Origin: GCA-002727735 sp038134525
GTDB lineage: Bacteria; Bacteroidota; Bacteroidia; Flavobacteriales_D; Parvicellaceae
Reading direction: 5' to 3'
Assembly: GCA_038134525.1 (NCBI GenBank)
Contig: JAYPVI010000001.1
Location: 1 to 64,000 of the forward strand
DNA length: 64,000 nucleotides
Shown: piece by piece, positions 17,491 to 26,697 of the stretch
Layout of the letters: the number at the start of each line of letters is the position of its first letter
Position numbering within the stretch: the first letter of the stretch is position 1
Notes under the pieces: generated by a model
The model's database searches: none
Seen by the model: only the letters and a program-made list of their open reading frames with translations
Told to the model about the DNA's origin: nothing
Program-made: the position numbers and the translations under genes

Positions 17491-19134
17491 ATGTCTTCAA
17501 AAACAAAATACATCTTTGTCACAGGAGGTGTTACTTCTTCATTAGGAAAAGGAATAATATCCGCATCATTAGCTAAGCTTCTTCAATCAAGAGGCTTTAA
17601 TGTTACCATTCAAAAATTAGACCCCTATATTAATGTTGACCCTGGTACATTGAACCCATATGAACATGGAGAATGTTATGTAACAGATGATGGTGCCGAA
17701 ACCGATTTAGACTTAGGACATTACGAACGTTTTTTAAATGTTAACACCTCTCAAGATAACAATGTTACAACAGGAAAAATATATCAAAGCGTTATCAACA
17801 GAGAAAGGAGAGGTGATTATTTAGGCAAAACTGTACAGGTCATTCCACATATTACCAATGAGATCAAAGAACATGTACTGCAACTAGGTAAAGACAACAC
17901 TTACGATGTAGTGATTACTGAAATTGGAGGAACTGTTGGTGATATTGAATCATTACCATTTATAGAATCTATTCGTCAACTTAAATGGGATCTTCCAGGT
18001 AAAGTGTTGTTTGTTCATCTCACTTTAATTCCTTATTTATCTACATCTGGAGAATTAAAAACGAAACCCACTCAACACTCTGTTAAAACTTTACTTGAGT
18101 ACGGAATCCAACCAGATATATTGGTATGCAGGACAGAACATCATTTAGATGAAGATCTCCGTAAAAAAATCGCCCTTTTCTGTAACGTGGAACAAAAATG
18201 CGTGATTGAATCCATTGATGCAAAGACAATCTATGAAGTTCCTCTTCTTATGAAAGAAGAAAAGTTGGATGAAGTGGTATGTGAAAAATTATCACTTCAA
18301 GGTAATAGCAACTACGAGCTTAAAAAATGGAAAAAATTTCTTGATAATTTAACTGAACCTAAAAAAACAACAGAAATAGCTCTAATTGGTAAATATGTTG
18401 AATTAAAAGATTCCTATATTTCTATTGCAGAATCACTAATTCATGCTGGAGCAAAAAATAAAACTAAGGTTAATATTAATTGGATTCATTCCTCAAAAAT
18501 GGAAGGTGGAAAGGTCAGTAATGTATTATCAAAAATGGATGGGATTATTGTGGCACCAGGGTTTGGATCAAGAGCAATAGAAGGAAAGATAAATGCTGTA
18601 AAATTTGCTAGAGAAAATCATATTCCCTTTCTAGGAATATGTTTGGGAATGCAGTGTGCTGTAATTGAGTTTGCACGTAACGTAATCGGATTAAAAGAAG
18701 CACATTCTACTGAAATAAATAAGGATACACCTTATCCTGTGATAAGCATGATGGAGGAACAAAAGCAATTGAAAAATTTAGGGGGTACAATGAGACTTGG
18801 TGCATATGACTGTCACGTAAAAAAAGACACTTTACTTTATAAGATTTATGAAAATGATGTGATATCAGAAAGACATAGACACCGCTTTGAATTCAATAAT
18901 GAATATGTGAAAGATTTTGAAGAAAATGGCATTGTGTTTTCGGGTAAAAACATAGTCAATAATCTAATGGAAACGATTGAAATACCCAATCATCCTTGGT
19001 TCATCGGAGTTCAATACCACCCTGAATACAAAAGTAGAGTGGTAGCTCCTCACCCTTTATTTATTGACTTCATCAAAGCCGCTTTAAGACATCAAAAAAG
19101 TTCGATTGACTCATTGACCACGATTAATTCTTAA
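17491..19134 (+). CDS. pyrG: CTP synthase (glutamine hydrolysing)
   Basis: A 547-residue CTP synthase of full family length. The N-terminal synthetase domain begins KYIFVTGGVTSSLGKG (P-loop-like) and contains LDPYINVDPGTLNP and the EIGGTVGDIES segment. The C-terminal class I glutamine amidotransferase domain has nucleophile Cys384 (GICLGMQCA) and the His-Glu pair in YHPEYKS. It converts UTP to CTP with glutamine and ATP. The stop overlaps the next ATG as TAATG, so the PaaI-like thioesterase is probably translationally coupled, an arrangement with no obvious metabolic link. Confidence 0.98.
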   Translation: MSSKTKYIFVTGGVTSSLGKGIISASLAKLLQSRGFNVTIQKLDPYINVDPGTLNPYEHGECYVTDDGAETDLDLGHYERFLNVNTSQDNNVTTGKIYQSVINRERRGDYLGKTVQVIPHITNEIKEHVLQLGKDNTYDVVITEIGGTVGDIESLPFIESIRQLKWDLPGKVLFVHLTLIPYLSTSGELKTKPTQHSVKTLLEYGIQPDILVCRTEHHLDEDLRKKIALFCNVEQKCVIESIDAKTIYEVPLLMKEEKLDEVVCEKLSLQGNSNYELKKWKKFLDNLTEPKKTTEIALIGKYVELKDSYISIAESLIHAGAKNKTKVNINWIHSSKMEGGKVSNVLSKMDGIIVAPGFGSRAIEGKINAVKFARENHIPFLGICLGMQCAVIEFARNVIGLKEAHSTEINKDTPYPVISMMEEQKQLKNLGGTMRLGAYDCHVKKDTLLYKIYENDVISERHRHRFEFNNEYVKDFEENGIVFSGKNIVNNLMETIEIPNHPWFIGVQYHPEYKSRVVAPHPLFIDFIKAALRHQKSSIDSLTTINS

Positions 19135-19538
19135 TGAATCCTAAAGAAATTGTTGATCGCATGTTTTTAAATGATGCATTCAGTCAATGGCTTGGTGTTA
19201 AAATCGATGATGTAGATCTAGGAAAATGCACCATCTGCATGGAAGTAACGAAAAAAATGACAAACGGATTTGAAATTTCACATGGAGGAATAGCTTATTC
19301 ATTAGCAGATAGTTGTGCTGCTTTCACAGCTAATTCATTTGGATTGGTCGCCATTACTCAAAACTCCAGCATCCGTTATGCACAAAAAGTATCTAATGGT
19401 GATAAGCTAAGTGCCAGTTGTAAAACAACCGCAGAAAACAAAAGAAATTTAGAGGTAATTATAACGAACCAAAATCATGAAGTAGTAGCCGATTACACAT
19501 GTACAATTTATTATACTAAAAAGGAATGGAAAAGTTAA
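19134..19538 (+). CDS. paaI: PaaI-type hotdog-fold acyl-CoA thioesterase
   Basis: A 134-residue single hotdog domain with the PaaI signature HGGIAYSLADSCAAFTANS (helix following the His-Gly-Gly turn) and a family-typical N-terminus. PaaI thioesterases hydrolyse hydroxyphenylacetyl-CoA and related intermediates in phenylacetate catabolism. Placement before a 3-oxoadipyl-CoA-thiolase-like gene and a PaaY-like gene supports this assignment over other hotdog families. The start ATG overlaps the pyrG stop by one base. Confidence 0.85.
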   Translation: MNPKEIVDRMFLNDAFSQWLGVKIDDVDLGKCTICMEVTKKMTNGFEISHGGIAYSLADSCAAFTANSFGLVAITQNSSIRYAQKVSNGDKLSASCKTTAENKRNLEVIITNQNHEVVADYTCTIYYTKKEWKS

Positions 19539-19583
19539 CGCTGTCATCGTCTGTTTTAGCTTAACTTTACGTAAATTACTATT

Positions 19584-20792
19584 ATGAAAAACGTGTTTAT
19601 ACTAGATGCCATCAGAACACCCATTGGGAATTTTGGTGGGACGCTTAGTAATCTTAGAGCTGATGACCTAGCTGCACGTCCTTTAAATGAACTAATCAAA
19701 AGAAATCCAAATACAGATTGGGATCAAGTTGAAGACGTCTTAATGGGTTGCGCTAACCAAGCAGGAGAAGACAATAGAAATATTGCTAGAATGGCCTTAC
19801 TCCTTTCAGGACTACCGTTTAGCATAGGTGGAGAAACCATTAATCGGTTGTGTTCATCTGGAATGGCAGCAGCTGTAAATGCTTACAGAGCTATATCAAT
19901 TGGAGAAGGTGAACTTTACATTACTGGAGGAGTAGAACATATGACGAGAGGGCCATGGGTAATATCTAAGGCATCAAAGCCATTTGGAAGAGACGCTCAA
20001 ATGCACGATTCAAGCTTTGGATGGCGTTTCATAAACCCGATCATGCAAAAGAAGTTTGGTACTGACGGAATGGGACAAACTGCAGAAAATTTAGTTGAGA
20101 TGTATGAAATATCAAGAGAGGACCAAGATTTATTTGCCTTTAGATCTCAAATGAAAGCAGCTAAAGCAGCACAAAACGGCAGATTGGATGAAGAGATTTG
20201 TATGGTTACCATACCTCAAGGTAAAAAAGAAGATATTTTTTTTGAAAAAGATGAATTTATTAAACCAACTACCTCGCTTGAAAAACTTAGCTCTTTAAAA
20301 GGCGCATTCAAAAAAGATGGAGGTTCGGTTACTGCTGGAAATTCTTCTGGGTTAAATGATGGTGCTGCAGCAATGATCCTAGGAACAGAAGAAGCAGCTA
20401 AAAAAAATTACCTTACACCAAAATCAAGAATTGTTGGAGCTGCAGTAGCCGGTGTGGAACCCAGAATAATGGGCATAGGACCTGTAGAAGCTGCTAAGAA
20501 AGTCTTACACAGAACGGGCCTAACACTAGATCAAATTGACATCATAGAACTTAATGAGGCATTTGCTGCACAAAGTTTAGCATGCACAAGAGCACTTGGA
20601 ATTGCAGATGATGATGAAAGAGTAAACCCTAATGGCGGTGCCATAGCGCTAGGACATCCACTAGGAATGACAGGGGCTAGAATTTTACAAACCGCATCCA
20701 TTGAGTTAGAAAAACAAAAAAAGAAGTACGCCTTAGTTACGATGTGTATTGGCGTGGGACAAGGTTATGCTACTATAATTGAACGCGTTTAA
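19584..20792 (+). CDS. paaJ: Acetyl-CoA acyltransferase, 3-oxoadipyl-CoA thiolase type
   Basis: A 402-residue thiolase. The acylated nucleophile is Cys90 (NRLCSSGMAA), with NEAFAAQ, GGAIALGHPLGMTGAR and the C-terminal active-site Cys in CIGVGQG. The length and motifs MTRGPWVI and GRDAQMHDSSFGWRF are those of the PcaF/PaaJ group, which cleaves 3-oxoadipyl-CoA to succinyl-CoA and acetyl-CoA as the last step of phenylacetate or beta-ketoadipate degradation. The paaI- and paaY-like neighbours favour the phenylacetate route. A general fatty-acid thiolase role cannot be excluded from sequence alone. Confidence 0.88.
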   Translation: MKNVFILDAIRTPIGNFGGTLSNLRADDLAARPLNELIKRNPNTDWDQVEDVLMGCANQAGEDNRNIARMALLLSGLPFSIGGETINRLCSSGMAAAVNAYRAISIGEGELYITGGVEHMTRGPWVISKASKPFGRDAQMHDSSFGWRFINPIMQKKFGTDGMGQTAENLVEMYEISREDQDLFAFRSQMKAAKAAQNGRLDEEICMVTIPQGKKEDIFFEKDEFIKPTTSLEKLSSLKGAFKKDGGSVTAGNSSGLNDGAAAMILGTEEAAKKNYLTPKSRIVGAAVAGVEPRIMGIGPVEAAKKVLHRTGLTLDQIDIIELNEAFAAQSLACTRALGIADDDERVNPNGGAIALGHPLGMTGARILQTASIELEKQKKKYALVTMCIGVGQGYATIIERV

Positions 20793-20793
20793 T

Positions 20794-21384
20794 ATGCTTT
20801 ACGAATACAAGGGATTACGACCATATGTTCATCAAAAAGCTTTTGTTCACACCCAAGCTAATGTTACTGGAAATGTAGAAATTTACGAAGACGTTTACAT
20901 CGGTCCTGGAGCAGTAATCAGAGGTGACTGGGGAAAAATCATCATTAAAGCTGGAGCCAATGTGCAAGAAAATTGTGTTATTCATATGTTTCCAGGCACA
21001 ACCGTAATCATACATGAAGAAGCACATTTAGGACACGGATGTATAGTACACGGAGCTACAATTGGTAAAAACGCTTTAATTGGTATGAACGCGGTAATAA
21101 TGGACGATGCCCAAATTGGTGAAAACAGTATTGTAGGTGCATTGAGCTTTGTAAAAGCAGAAATGGTGGTTCCAAATCGTAAAGTAGTTGCTGGTAACCC
21201 AGCTAAGATTATTAAAGATGTTTCTGATGACATGATTACCTGGAAAACAAAAGGAACTGCACTGTATCAACAGCTTCCCAGTGAATGTCAAAAAAACTTA
21301 AGGGAAACAACTTCATTAAAATCACCTATAAATCAAGAGAACGAAGATGTAACCCCATACAAAACATGGAAAAAGACAAACTAA
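20794..21384 (+). CDS. paaY: PaaY-like hexapeptide-repeat thioesterase / gamma-carbonic anhydrase fold protein
   Basis: A left-handed beta-helix protein of 196 residues with isoleucine-patch hexapeptides (VTGNVEIYEDVYIGPGAVIR, HLGHGCIVHGATIGKNALIG) and the metal-binding His residues of the gamma-carbonic anhydrase fold (HMFPG, HLGHGCIVHG). The C-terminal extension (SECQKNLRE, then PYKTWKK) is typical of PaaY. PaaY is a thioesterase that clears dead-end CoA thioesters in phenylacetate catabolism. I chose the ATG at 20794, one base after the thiolase stop; an upstream in-frame TTG would overlap the thiolase. The 3' end overlaps the convergent small gene by 4 bases. Confidence 0.82.
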   Translation: MLYEYKGLRPYVHQKAFVHTQANVTGNVEIYEDVYIGPGAVIRGDWGKIIIKAGANVQENCVIHMFPGTTVIIHEEAHLGHGCIVHGATIGKNALIGMNAVIMDDAQIGENSIVGALSFVKAEMVVPNRKVVAGNPAKIIKDVSDDMITWKTKGTALYQQLPSECQKNLRETTSLKSPINQENEDVTPYKTWKKTN

Positions 21385-21620
21385 TAATCTTCTTCTATAA
21401 TATGATAGTTTACTAGCGCATTTACGTACTCTGCTCTTAATGCTTTAGGCAGTTCTTTGGAAAGTTGTGAAATTATCTCATCTAAAATAGCTTTCTCTAC
21501 TTTCTTTTTCACCTTATCCTTTGACATCATTACATCAGTAAGCAAACTCATAAGTTGACCCTTGTGAGCCTTTAACACTTCTTCTGCGTTGAGTACATCT
21601 ATTTCAATCTCAAGCTTCAT
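21381..21620 (-). CDS. Small conserved-looking hypothetical protein downstream of cystathionine beta-synthase
   Basis: A 79-residue soluble, helical, charged protein (MKLEIEIDVLNAEEVLKAHK at the start, acidic EEDY at the end). Its ATG follows the stop of the upstream CBS gene by one base, so the two are probably cotranscribed and translationally coupled. I do not recognise the family. The even charge distribution and tight coupling argue that it is real rather than a chance reading frame. Confidence 0.6.
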   Translation of the reverse strand: MKLEIEIDVLNAEEVLKAHKGQLMSLLTDVMMSKDKVKKKVEKAILDEIISQLSKELPKALRAEYVNALVNYHIIEEDY

Positions 21621-21621
21621 T

Positions 21622-22986
21622 TTAATTCCCTATTGCATTCATCATGTCTTGTAAAGTAATGATATGTTTGGCATTATTCCCTAAATTAACTATTACTGCA
21701 CGGTTTTCATTATTAAACAATTTAGACAATTCATTGATTGAATAATTGCCATCAACTTCAGGAAAAGGTTCTTCCATAATTTGTTTTACAGGATATTCTT
21801 TTATCATTGGATCATCTAAGATTTTTTGAAAAATTTTATGATCAGAAATGGAGCCCACTGATTTTCCATTTTCAAATACAGGAACTTGTGAGATTTCAAA
21901 ATGTTTCATCTCCACCATAACTTTTGAAAGCGGATCATTGACATCCGCTGAGATCAATCTTTTTCCATTGTGATGCGCTACTATTTCAGAAGCCTTTGTC
22001 TTTTCTTCTTCTAAAAATCCTCTTTCTCTCATCCAATCATCATTGTACATTTTACCAATATACCTGCTACCTGAATCGTGCAGTAAAACTACAACAACAT
22101 CATCTTTACTAAAGTTATGTTTTAACTGCAATACCCCTTTAACAGCGGCTCCACATGAATTTCCTGCAAAAATCCCTTCCTCTCTTGCCATTTTCCTAGT
22201 ATAAACAGCAGCATCTTTATCGGTTACTTTTTCAAAATGATCAATTAATTTAAAATCAACATTTTTAGGTAAAATATCTTCTCCTATACCTTCAGTAATG
22301 TAGGGGTAAATTTCATTTTCATCAAAAATACCAGTTTCATGATACTTTTTAAAGACTGATCCATAGGTATCAATACCCCAGATTTTAATAGACGGATTTT
22401 TTTCTTTTAAATATTTTGCTACGCCTGAAATAGTACCTCCAGTTCCTACACCAACTACAAAATGGGTGATTTTCCCATCGGTTTGTTCCCAAATCTCAGG
22501 ACCGGTTGTTTCGTAATGGGCAATTCGATTAGATAAATTATCATATTGATTTACATACCAACTGTTAGGCGTTTCTTCAGCTAATCTTCTAGAGACGGAA
22601 TAATATGATCTTGGATCATCAGGTTCAACAGCTGTTGGACATACAATAACTTCAGCACCAACTGCCCGAAGTATATCAAATTTTTCTTTGGATTGTTTAT
22701 CAGTAGAAACACAAATAAGTTTATATCCTTTTACTATAGCAGCAAGAGCAAGTCCCATTCCCGTATTTCCCGAAGTCCCTTCCACAATAGTACCTCCAGG
22801 TTTTAATCTGCCATCTGATTCCGCATCTTCAACCATTTTTATAGCCATTCTGTCTTTTACCGAACTCCCTGGATTAAAGTATTCCAATTTAGCAAGCACA
22901 GTCGCTTCGATTTCCTTAGCTATGGTATTCAGCTTAACCATAGGCGTGTTACCAATAGTTTCAAGAATATTATTTGCGATCTTCAT
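21622..22986 (-). CDS. Cystathionine beta-synthase (PLP domain plus CBS-domain pair)
   Basis: A 454-residue protein. The fold-type II PLP domain (about 1-320) has the cofactor Lys44 in NPGSSVKDRM, the substrate loop GTSGNTGMG and the phosphate-binding GTGGTISG. A C-terminal pair of CBS domains (about 335-454) is the adenosyl-ligand-binding regulatory module of cystathionine beta-synthases. It condenses serine with homocysteine to form cystathionine, though some bacterial members also act as cysteine synthases. No heme-binding N-terminal extension is present. It is the first gene of a two-gene unit with the 79-residue protein. Confidence 0.92.
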   Translation of the reverse strand: MKIANNILETIGNTPMVKLNTIAKEIEATVLAKLEYFNPGSSVKDRMAIKMVEDAESDGRLKPGGTIVEGTSGNTGMGLALAAIVKGYKLICVSTDKQSKEKFDILRAVGAEVIVCPTAVEPDDPRSYYSVSRRLAEETPNSWYVNQYDNLSNRIAHYETTGPEIWEQTDGKITHFVVGVGTGGTISGVAKYLKEKNPSIKIWGIDTYGSVFKKYHETGIFDENEIYPYITEGIGEDILPKNVDFKLIDHFEKVTDKDAAVYTRKMAREEGIFAGNSCGAAVKGVLQLKHNFSKDDVVVVLLHDSGSRYIGKMYNDDWMRERGFLEEEKTKASEIVAHHNGKRLISADVNDPLSKVMVEMKHFEISQVPVFENGKSVGSISDHKIFQKILDDPMIKEYPVKQIMEEPFPEVDGNYSINELSKLFNNENRAVIVNLGNNAKHIITLQDMMNAIGN

Positions 22987-23045
22987 ATATTATATTTCAT
23001 GCAAATGTAGAAAATAGGTGAAATTGGAGATAAGGATGTTTGATT

Positions 23046-23372
23046 TTATATCTCCATTAGGGCATTCAAACTATCAATTTGAGCAACAAATGTAGGATCA
23101 GAACTACATTTAAAAAGTGTGGGATCAGAAAGAAAGGTTTGAATACTTTCCTCTAGATTATTTCTTTTAAGAATCAAATTTAAATTTGATTCCTGATGTT
23201 CAATTTGTTTAATTAACGAAATGTATTCATCTATTTCTGAAGCAAAACCTTCAAGAAAATCTCTACAAGATTGATCCATTTGTTCTTTAGCAGGATTGGA
23301 TGAATCAGTTGTTTGATTTGAACATGAACCGAAAAAAAATAGTATTCCTATTATGTAGTAGTGAAATCTCAA
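23046..23372 (-). CDS. Small putative lipoprotein
   Basis: A 108-residue protein with a lipoprotein signal (IGILFFFGSC, lipidated Cys about residue 17) followed by a short helical, acidic domain with two further Cys residues. It begins with TTG one base after the stop of the upstream envelope protein, so it is likely translated from the same transcript. I do not recognise the family; an envelope location is the only inference. Confidence 0.6.
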   Translation of the reverse strand: MRFHYYIIGILFFFGSCSNQTTDSSNPAKEQMDQSCRDFLEGFASEIDEYISLIKQIEHQESNLNLILKRNNLEESIQTFLSDPTLFKCSSDPTFVAQIDSLNALMEI

Positions 23373-23373
23373 C

Positions 23374-25791
23374 TTATTTCCCTAATAAATTAAGTGCTTC
23401 TCTAGAAGTGATTATTTTTTGCTTGAATTCACCAACAATGAAAGAATCCTCAAGGCCTTTTTTAGCAATTCTATCTCTAAAAGCCATTGCTTGCTCGTAC
23501 GTATCCAATTTACCTACATAGTATCTTGTAAATCCACTTACAACATCTTTTTTAGGAAGTACGTTTCCAATATCTAAAAACAGATCTAAATAGTCAGTTG
23601 GCACCTTCTCTTTAAATGCTCCTACTTGAATTCTAAATTTCACTAATTTTGGATCTACCGCATTTATTGAAGGTGTTGAATTCATGGAAATGTCCTCAAC
23701 TACACCAGGTTGAACTTCAAATCCAGCCTCTCTGAGGGTTACACGTTTGCCATCTTTAAATGCAACTATAAAAGCATCATTATAACCAGAAGTAGTTAAA
23801 TTCACTTTGTGTGTAGCCGCTTTGGTTTTATCCGTATATGAACCTGAAAAATATCGATATAATCCATCATCTCCTTTTACTGAAACCACTTCTGGCAAAT
23901 CAGCAAATACAGATTTACTTATTTTACGGCTAAATGCACCGATTTGTATTCTGAATGAAGCTGTTTGAGTTTCGGGATCTATAACAGGCACAAATTCATC
24001 ATTTGATTCTACATTATTGGATTCATTATTGCTTTGACTAATTGTTTCGACATTGTCATCTGTAATTTGGTTATTGGTATTATTACTTATTAGCTCTTTA
24101 GCCTCAACTATCTCATTAACATCTACAGGCGTAATTTCATCCTGATCGTTTATTTCCACTACACCTTGAACTTGAACACTATCCTCCTCCAACTCCTTAA
24201 TAACATCTGCAACCATTTCTGGGTCATACCCCCCCATTACATATAATATAGAGTCTCCTGATTCTTTTACCTGAAAATCTCGATTTGCTAATTTTTTCCA
24301 TAATTCATTTGGTGAAACACCCTGGATATCAGATCCAATTACAATATAAAGCTCTTTAGATTTTGGTGTTAAATTTCTAGTATCGATTAATGTTTTGAGC
24401 GATCTAGGATCAGAACCCCATGAACGATGTAAGGTATCCCATTCAGAAAATTCACCAATTGAATCTTTATATCTTCTAAAATTTTCTAAATGATCATCAT
24501 CTGTCATGGTAACTCCGTCCAAGTTTACTAAAGCACCTTCCATACTTAATAACTCATCGTCAAAGCTATTAGCTACTCCGTCTGAGTCATCATCTAGAGG
24601 ACAACCAAATTCATCCACCACTACTCCTGGTCGAGTATTGGCACATTTATCCATGTGGTCTACTACCATATCACCATCTGAATCCATTGTGTCTTCTTTA
24701 TAATATTGTTCAGAATCTTCATCAATAACATCAAACTTAGGTTTCTTCTTGGACTTGATATTAAAGTCATAAGACATCGCAATATGAGTGTACAACAACT
24801 TATCATTTCTGGCATCACCTATTCTGTTCCCGAGACTTTCATTGGTTACCCCGTCAATTAGATCAGTAAAAGTAAAATGCACCGCTGTACCTACCCTAAA
24901 CTTTAATTTATTACCCACATGGAAATTAGCACCCAACTCTAAAGGCATCCCAAGTGTTCTTTCTTGGTATTTACCGAAACCATCAAAATTTTGTTCCCTT
25001 ATGTCTGACTCATAGGTGTAATCTCTAACTATATCTATAGCATTGTCCGCATTAGGGTCATTTTCAGCTAAGTCTTTAATGGATCCGTCTGACCAATAAT
25101 GATAGGTATTTCCATTAGCGTCTTGGAGATCAGTTTTTGAAAGAAATTCAATGGATTCTAAGCCAAGATGAATGTAGGGCTCTACATTTCTCCCTTTTTT
25201 CAAAAACTGATTGAAATTATAATTAATGGTTATACCTCCAGTTGTAATGTTGGAATTGAAATTAAGATTACGTGTTAATGTTCTTTCATTTGCGCTTATT
25301 TGTCCAAAAAGGACATAAAAGCCTAGATCCAAGAAGTCATTTAAAGGATTTATTAATCTTAGCGTAGTTGCCAGTCTACTTACCATTGGGTGATATCCTT
25401 GATGGTTAGATCCGATATCACCATAAAACGTTAGCATACCAGTTCCTAAACTCACTTGAGGTTTTAAAATAAACTCTTCTTCGGATGAAGATTCAAAATC
25501 GTTTTCTTGTTCATCAAATGAGTAAGAATCAACATCTTCTTGTGAATCTACATTCTCTACATCTGGGAATGAATCATTAAATTCATCTGTAGATTCTGTT
25601 TCTACATCTACATTATTAGTGGTATCTGCAATATTTTTAATAATAGAATCTAGTGGTGCAATTGCAGCTTCCTCTTGGAGTACATTGATAGAATCTTTTA
25701 CACTTGCATCAGTATCATCAACAACTTGGGCATTTCCAAACAAGTGGAAAATTGAAAAATTAACAACGAGTATGTATCTTAAATTGAACAT
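23374..25791 (-). CDS. Outer-membrane-type protein with beta-barrel, TSP3 repeats and two SPOR-like domains
   Basis: An 805-residue protein with a signal peptide (1-21). A strongly acidic Ser/Asp/Glu-rich spacer (25-100) follows, then a barrel-like region (about 100-345; GDIGSNHQGYHPMVSR at its start). A calcium-binding thrombospondin type 3-like segment (about 365-410; DSDGDMVVDHMDKC) comes next. The C-terminal third has two SPOR-like repeats, FRIQIGAF (about 612-690) and FRIQVGAF (about 717-800). TSP3 segments usually precede OmpA domains, but here the OmpA domain is replaced by SPOR-like modules, which in other proteins bind denuded peptidoglycan glycan. A role in envelope anchoring is inferred. 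Confidence 0.75.
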   Translation of the reverse strand: MFNLRYILVVNFSIFHLFGNAQVVDDTDASVKDSINVLQEEAAIAPLDSIIKNIADTTNNVDVETESTDEFNDSFPDVENVDSQEDVDSYSFDEQENDFESSSEEEFILKPQVSLGTGMLTFYGDIGSNHQGYHPMVSRLATTLRLINPLNDFLDLGFYVLFGQISANERTLTRNLNFNSNITTGGITINYNFNQFLKKGRNVEPYIHLGLESIEFLSKTDLQDANGNTYHYWSDGSIKDLAENDPNADNAIDIVRDYTYESDIREQNFDGFGKYQERTLGMPLELGANFHVGNKLKFRVGTAVHFTFTDLIDGVTNESLGNRIGDARNDKLLYTHIAMSYDFNIKSKKKPKFDVIDEDSEQYYKEDTMDSDGDMVVDHMDKCANTRPGVVVDEFGCPLDDDSDGVANSFDDELLSMEGALVNLDGVTMTDDDHLENFRRYKDSIGEFSEWDTLHRSWGSDPRSLKTLIDTRNLTPKSKELYIVIGSDIQGVSPNELWKKLANRDFQVKESGDSILYVMGGYDPEMVADVIKELEEDSVQVQGVVEINDQDEITPVDVNEIVEAKELISNNTNNQITDDNVETISQSNNESNNVESNDEFVPVIDPETQTASFRIQIGAFSRKISKSVFADLPEVVSVKGDDGLYRYFSGSYTDKTKAATHKVNLTTSGYNDAFIVAFKDGKRVTLREAGFEVQPGVVEDISMNSTPSINAVDPKLVKFRIQVGAFKEKVPTDYLDLFLDIGNVLPKKDVVSGFTRYYVGKLDTYEQAMAFRDRIAKKGLEDSFIVGEFKQKIITSREALNLLGK

Positions 25792-25927
25792 CTACAGGGA
25801 AATTTTATACGGCCATCATTTGATATAGTTTCTAAATATACATCAATTTACATAAAATATTTTTTTTATCATTCCATTAATGATATGGAAATAAATGTAG
25901 TTTTTATCTTAGCTCTAAATTTACACT

Positions 25928-26695
25928 ATGTCTGAAGAAAACGGTTACGTCCATCTAGAAACAGATGAATTAGGAATTTCTACTATCACTTTTTTTCATC
26001 CCCAAAGCAATTCTTTACCCTCATTTTTATTGAATAAATTGGCTCAAACCATTGAAGTTGCAGGGAAAGACAACGAGACTAAAGTGATCAAACTTCAATC
26101 TGGCGGTGATAGAACTTTTTGTGCTGGAGCTAGCTTTGATGAACTTCAATCTATAGAAAATATGGATGAAGGGATCGCCTTTTTTTCAGGTTTTGCAAAA
26201 GTAATAAACGCAGCAAGAAAATGTCCCAAACTAATTGTTGGAAGAGTTCAAGGTAAAGCAGTTGGTGGTGGCGTAGGTATGGCCAGTGCTGTAGATTATT
26301 GCTTTGCTACAAAATATGCTGCTGTTAAACTCAGCGAACTAGCCATTGGAATTGGGCCTTTCGTAGTAGGACCAGCTGTACAAAGAAAAGTGGGATTATC
26401 TGCTATGAGTACTCTTGCGATAGATGCCACAAGTTGGTATAGTGCAGAATGGGCAATGGAAAAAGGACTTTATACATCTATTTACGATACCACTGAAGAA
26501 ATGGATGAAGCTGTTCAAAAATTGTGTCGCAAACTAGCCTTGTCACACGAAAGCGCCACATTAGAATTAAAAAAAATCTTTTGGGAGGGAACCGAAAATT
26601 GGGATCATCTATTAACAGAAAGAGCAAAAATTTCTGGGAAACTCATTTTATCATCCTACTCTAAAGATGCCATCAAGAAAATTAAAGGGAAATAA
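25928..26695 (+). CDS. Enoyl-CoA hydratase/isomerase family protein
   Basis: A 255-residue crotonase-fold protein. The oxyanion-hole segments are GDRTFCAGASFDEL (about 60-73) and GKAVGGGVGMA (about 110-120). The usual second catalytic glutamate position falls in the ELAIGIGPFV region. Family members hydrate or isomerise enoyl-CoA thioesters. Sequence alone cannot separate fatty-acid, leucine or phenylacetate (PaaF/PaaG) roles; the paa-like genes 5 kb away make the last possible. The aroB start follows its stop with a 2-base gap. Confidence 0.87.
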   Translation: MSEENGYVHLETDELGISTITFFHPQSNSLPSFLLNKLAQTIEVAGKDNETKVIKLQSGGDRTFCAGASFDELQSIENMDEGIAFFSGFAKVINAARKCPKLIVGRVQGKAVGGGVGMASAVDYCFATKYAAVKLSELAIGIGPFVVGPAVQRKVGLSAMSTLAIDATSWYSAEWAMEKGLYTSIYDTTEEMDEAVQKLCRKLALSHESATLELKKIFWEGTENWDHLLTERAKISGKLILSSYSKDAIKKIKGK

Positions 26696-26697
26696 CC

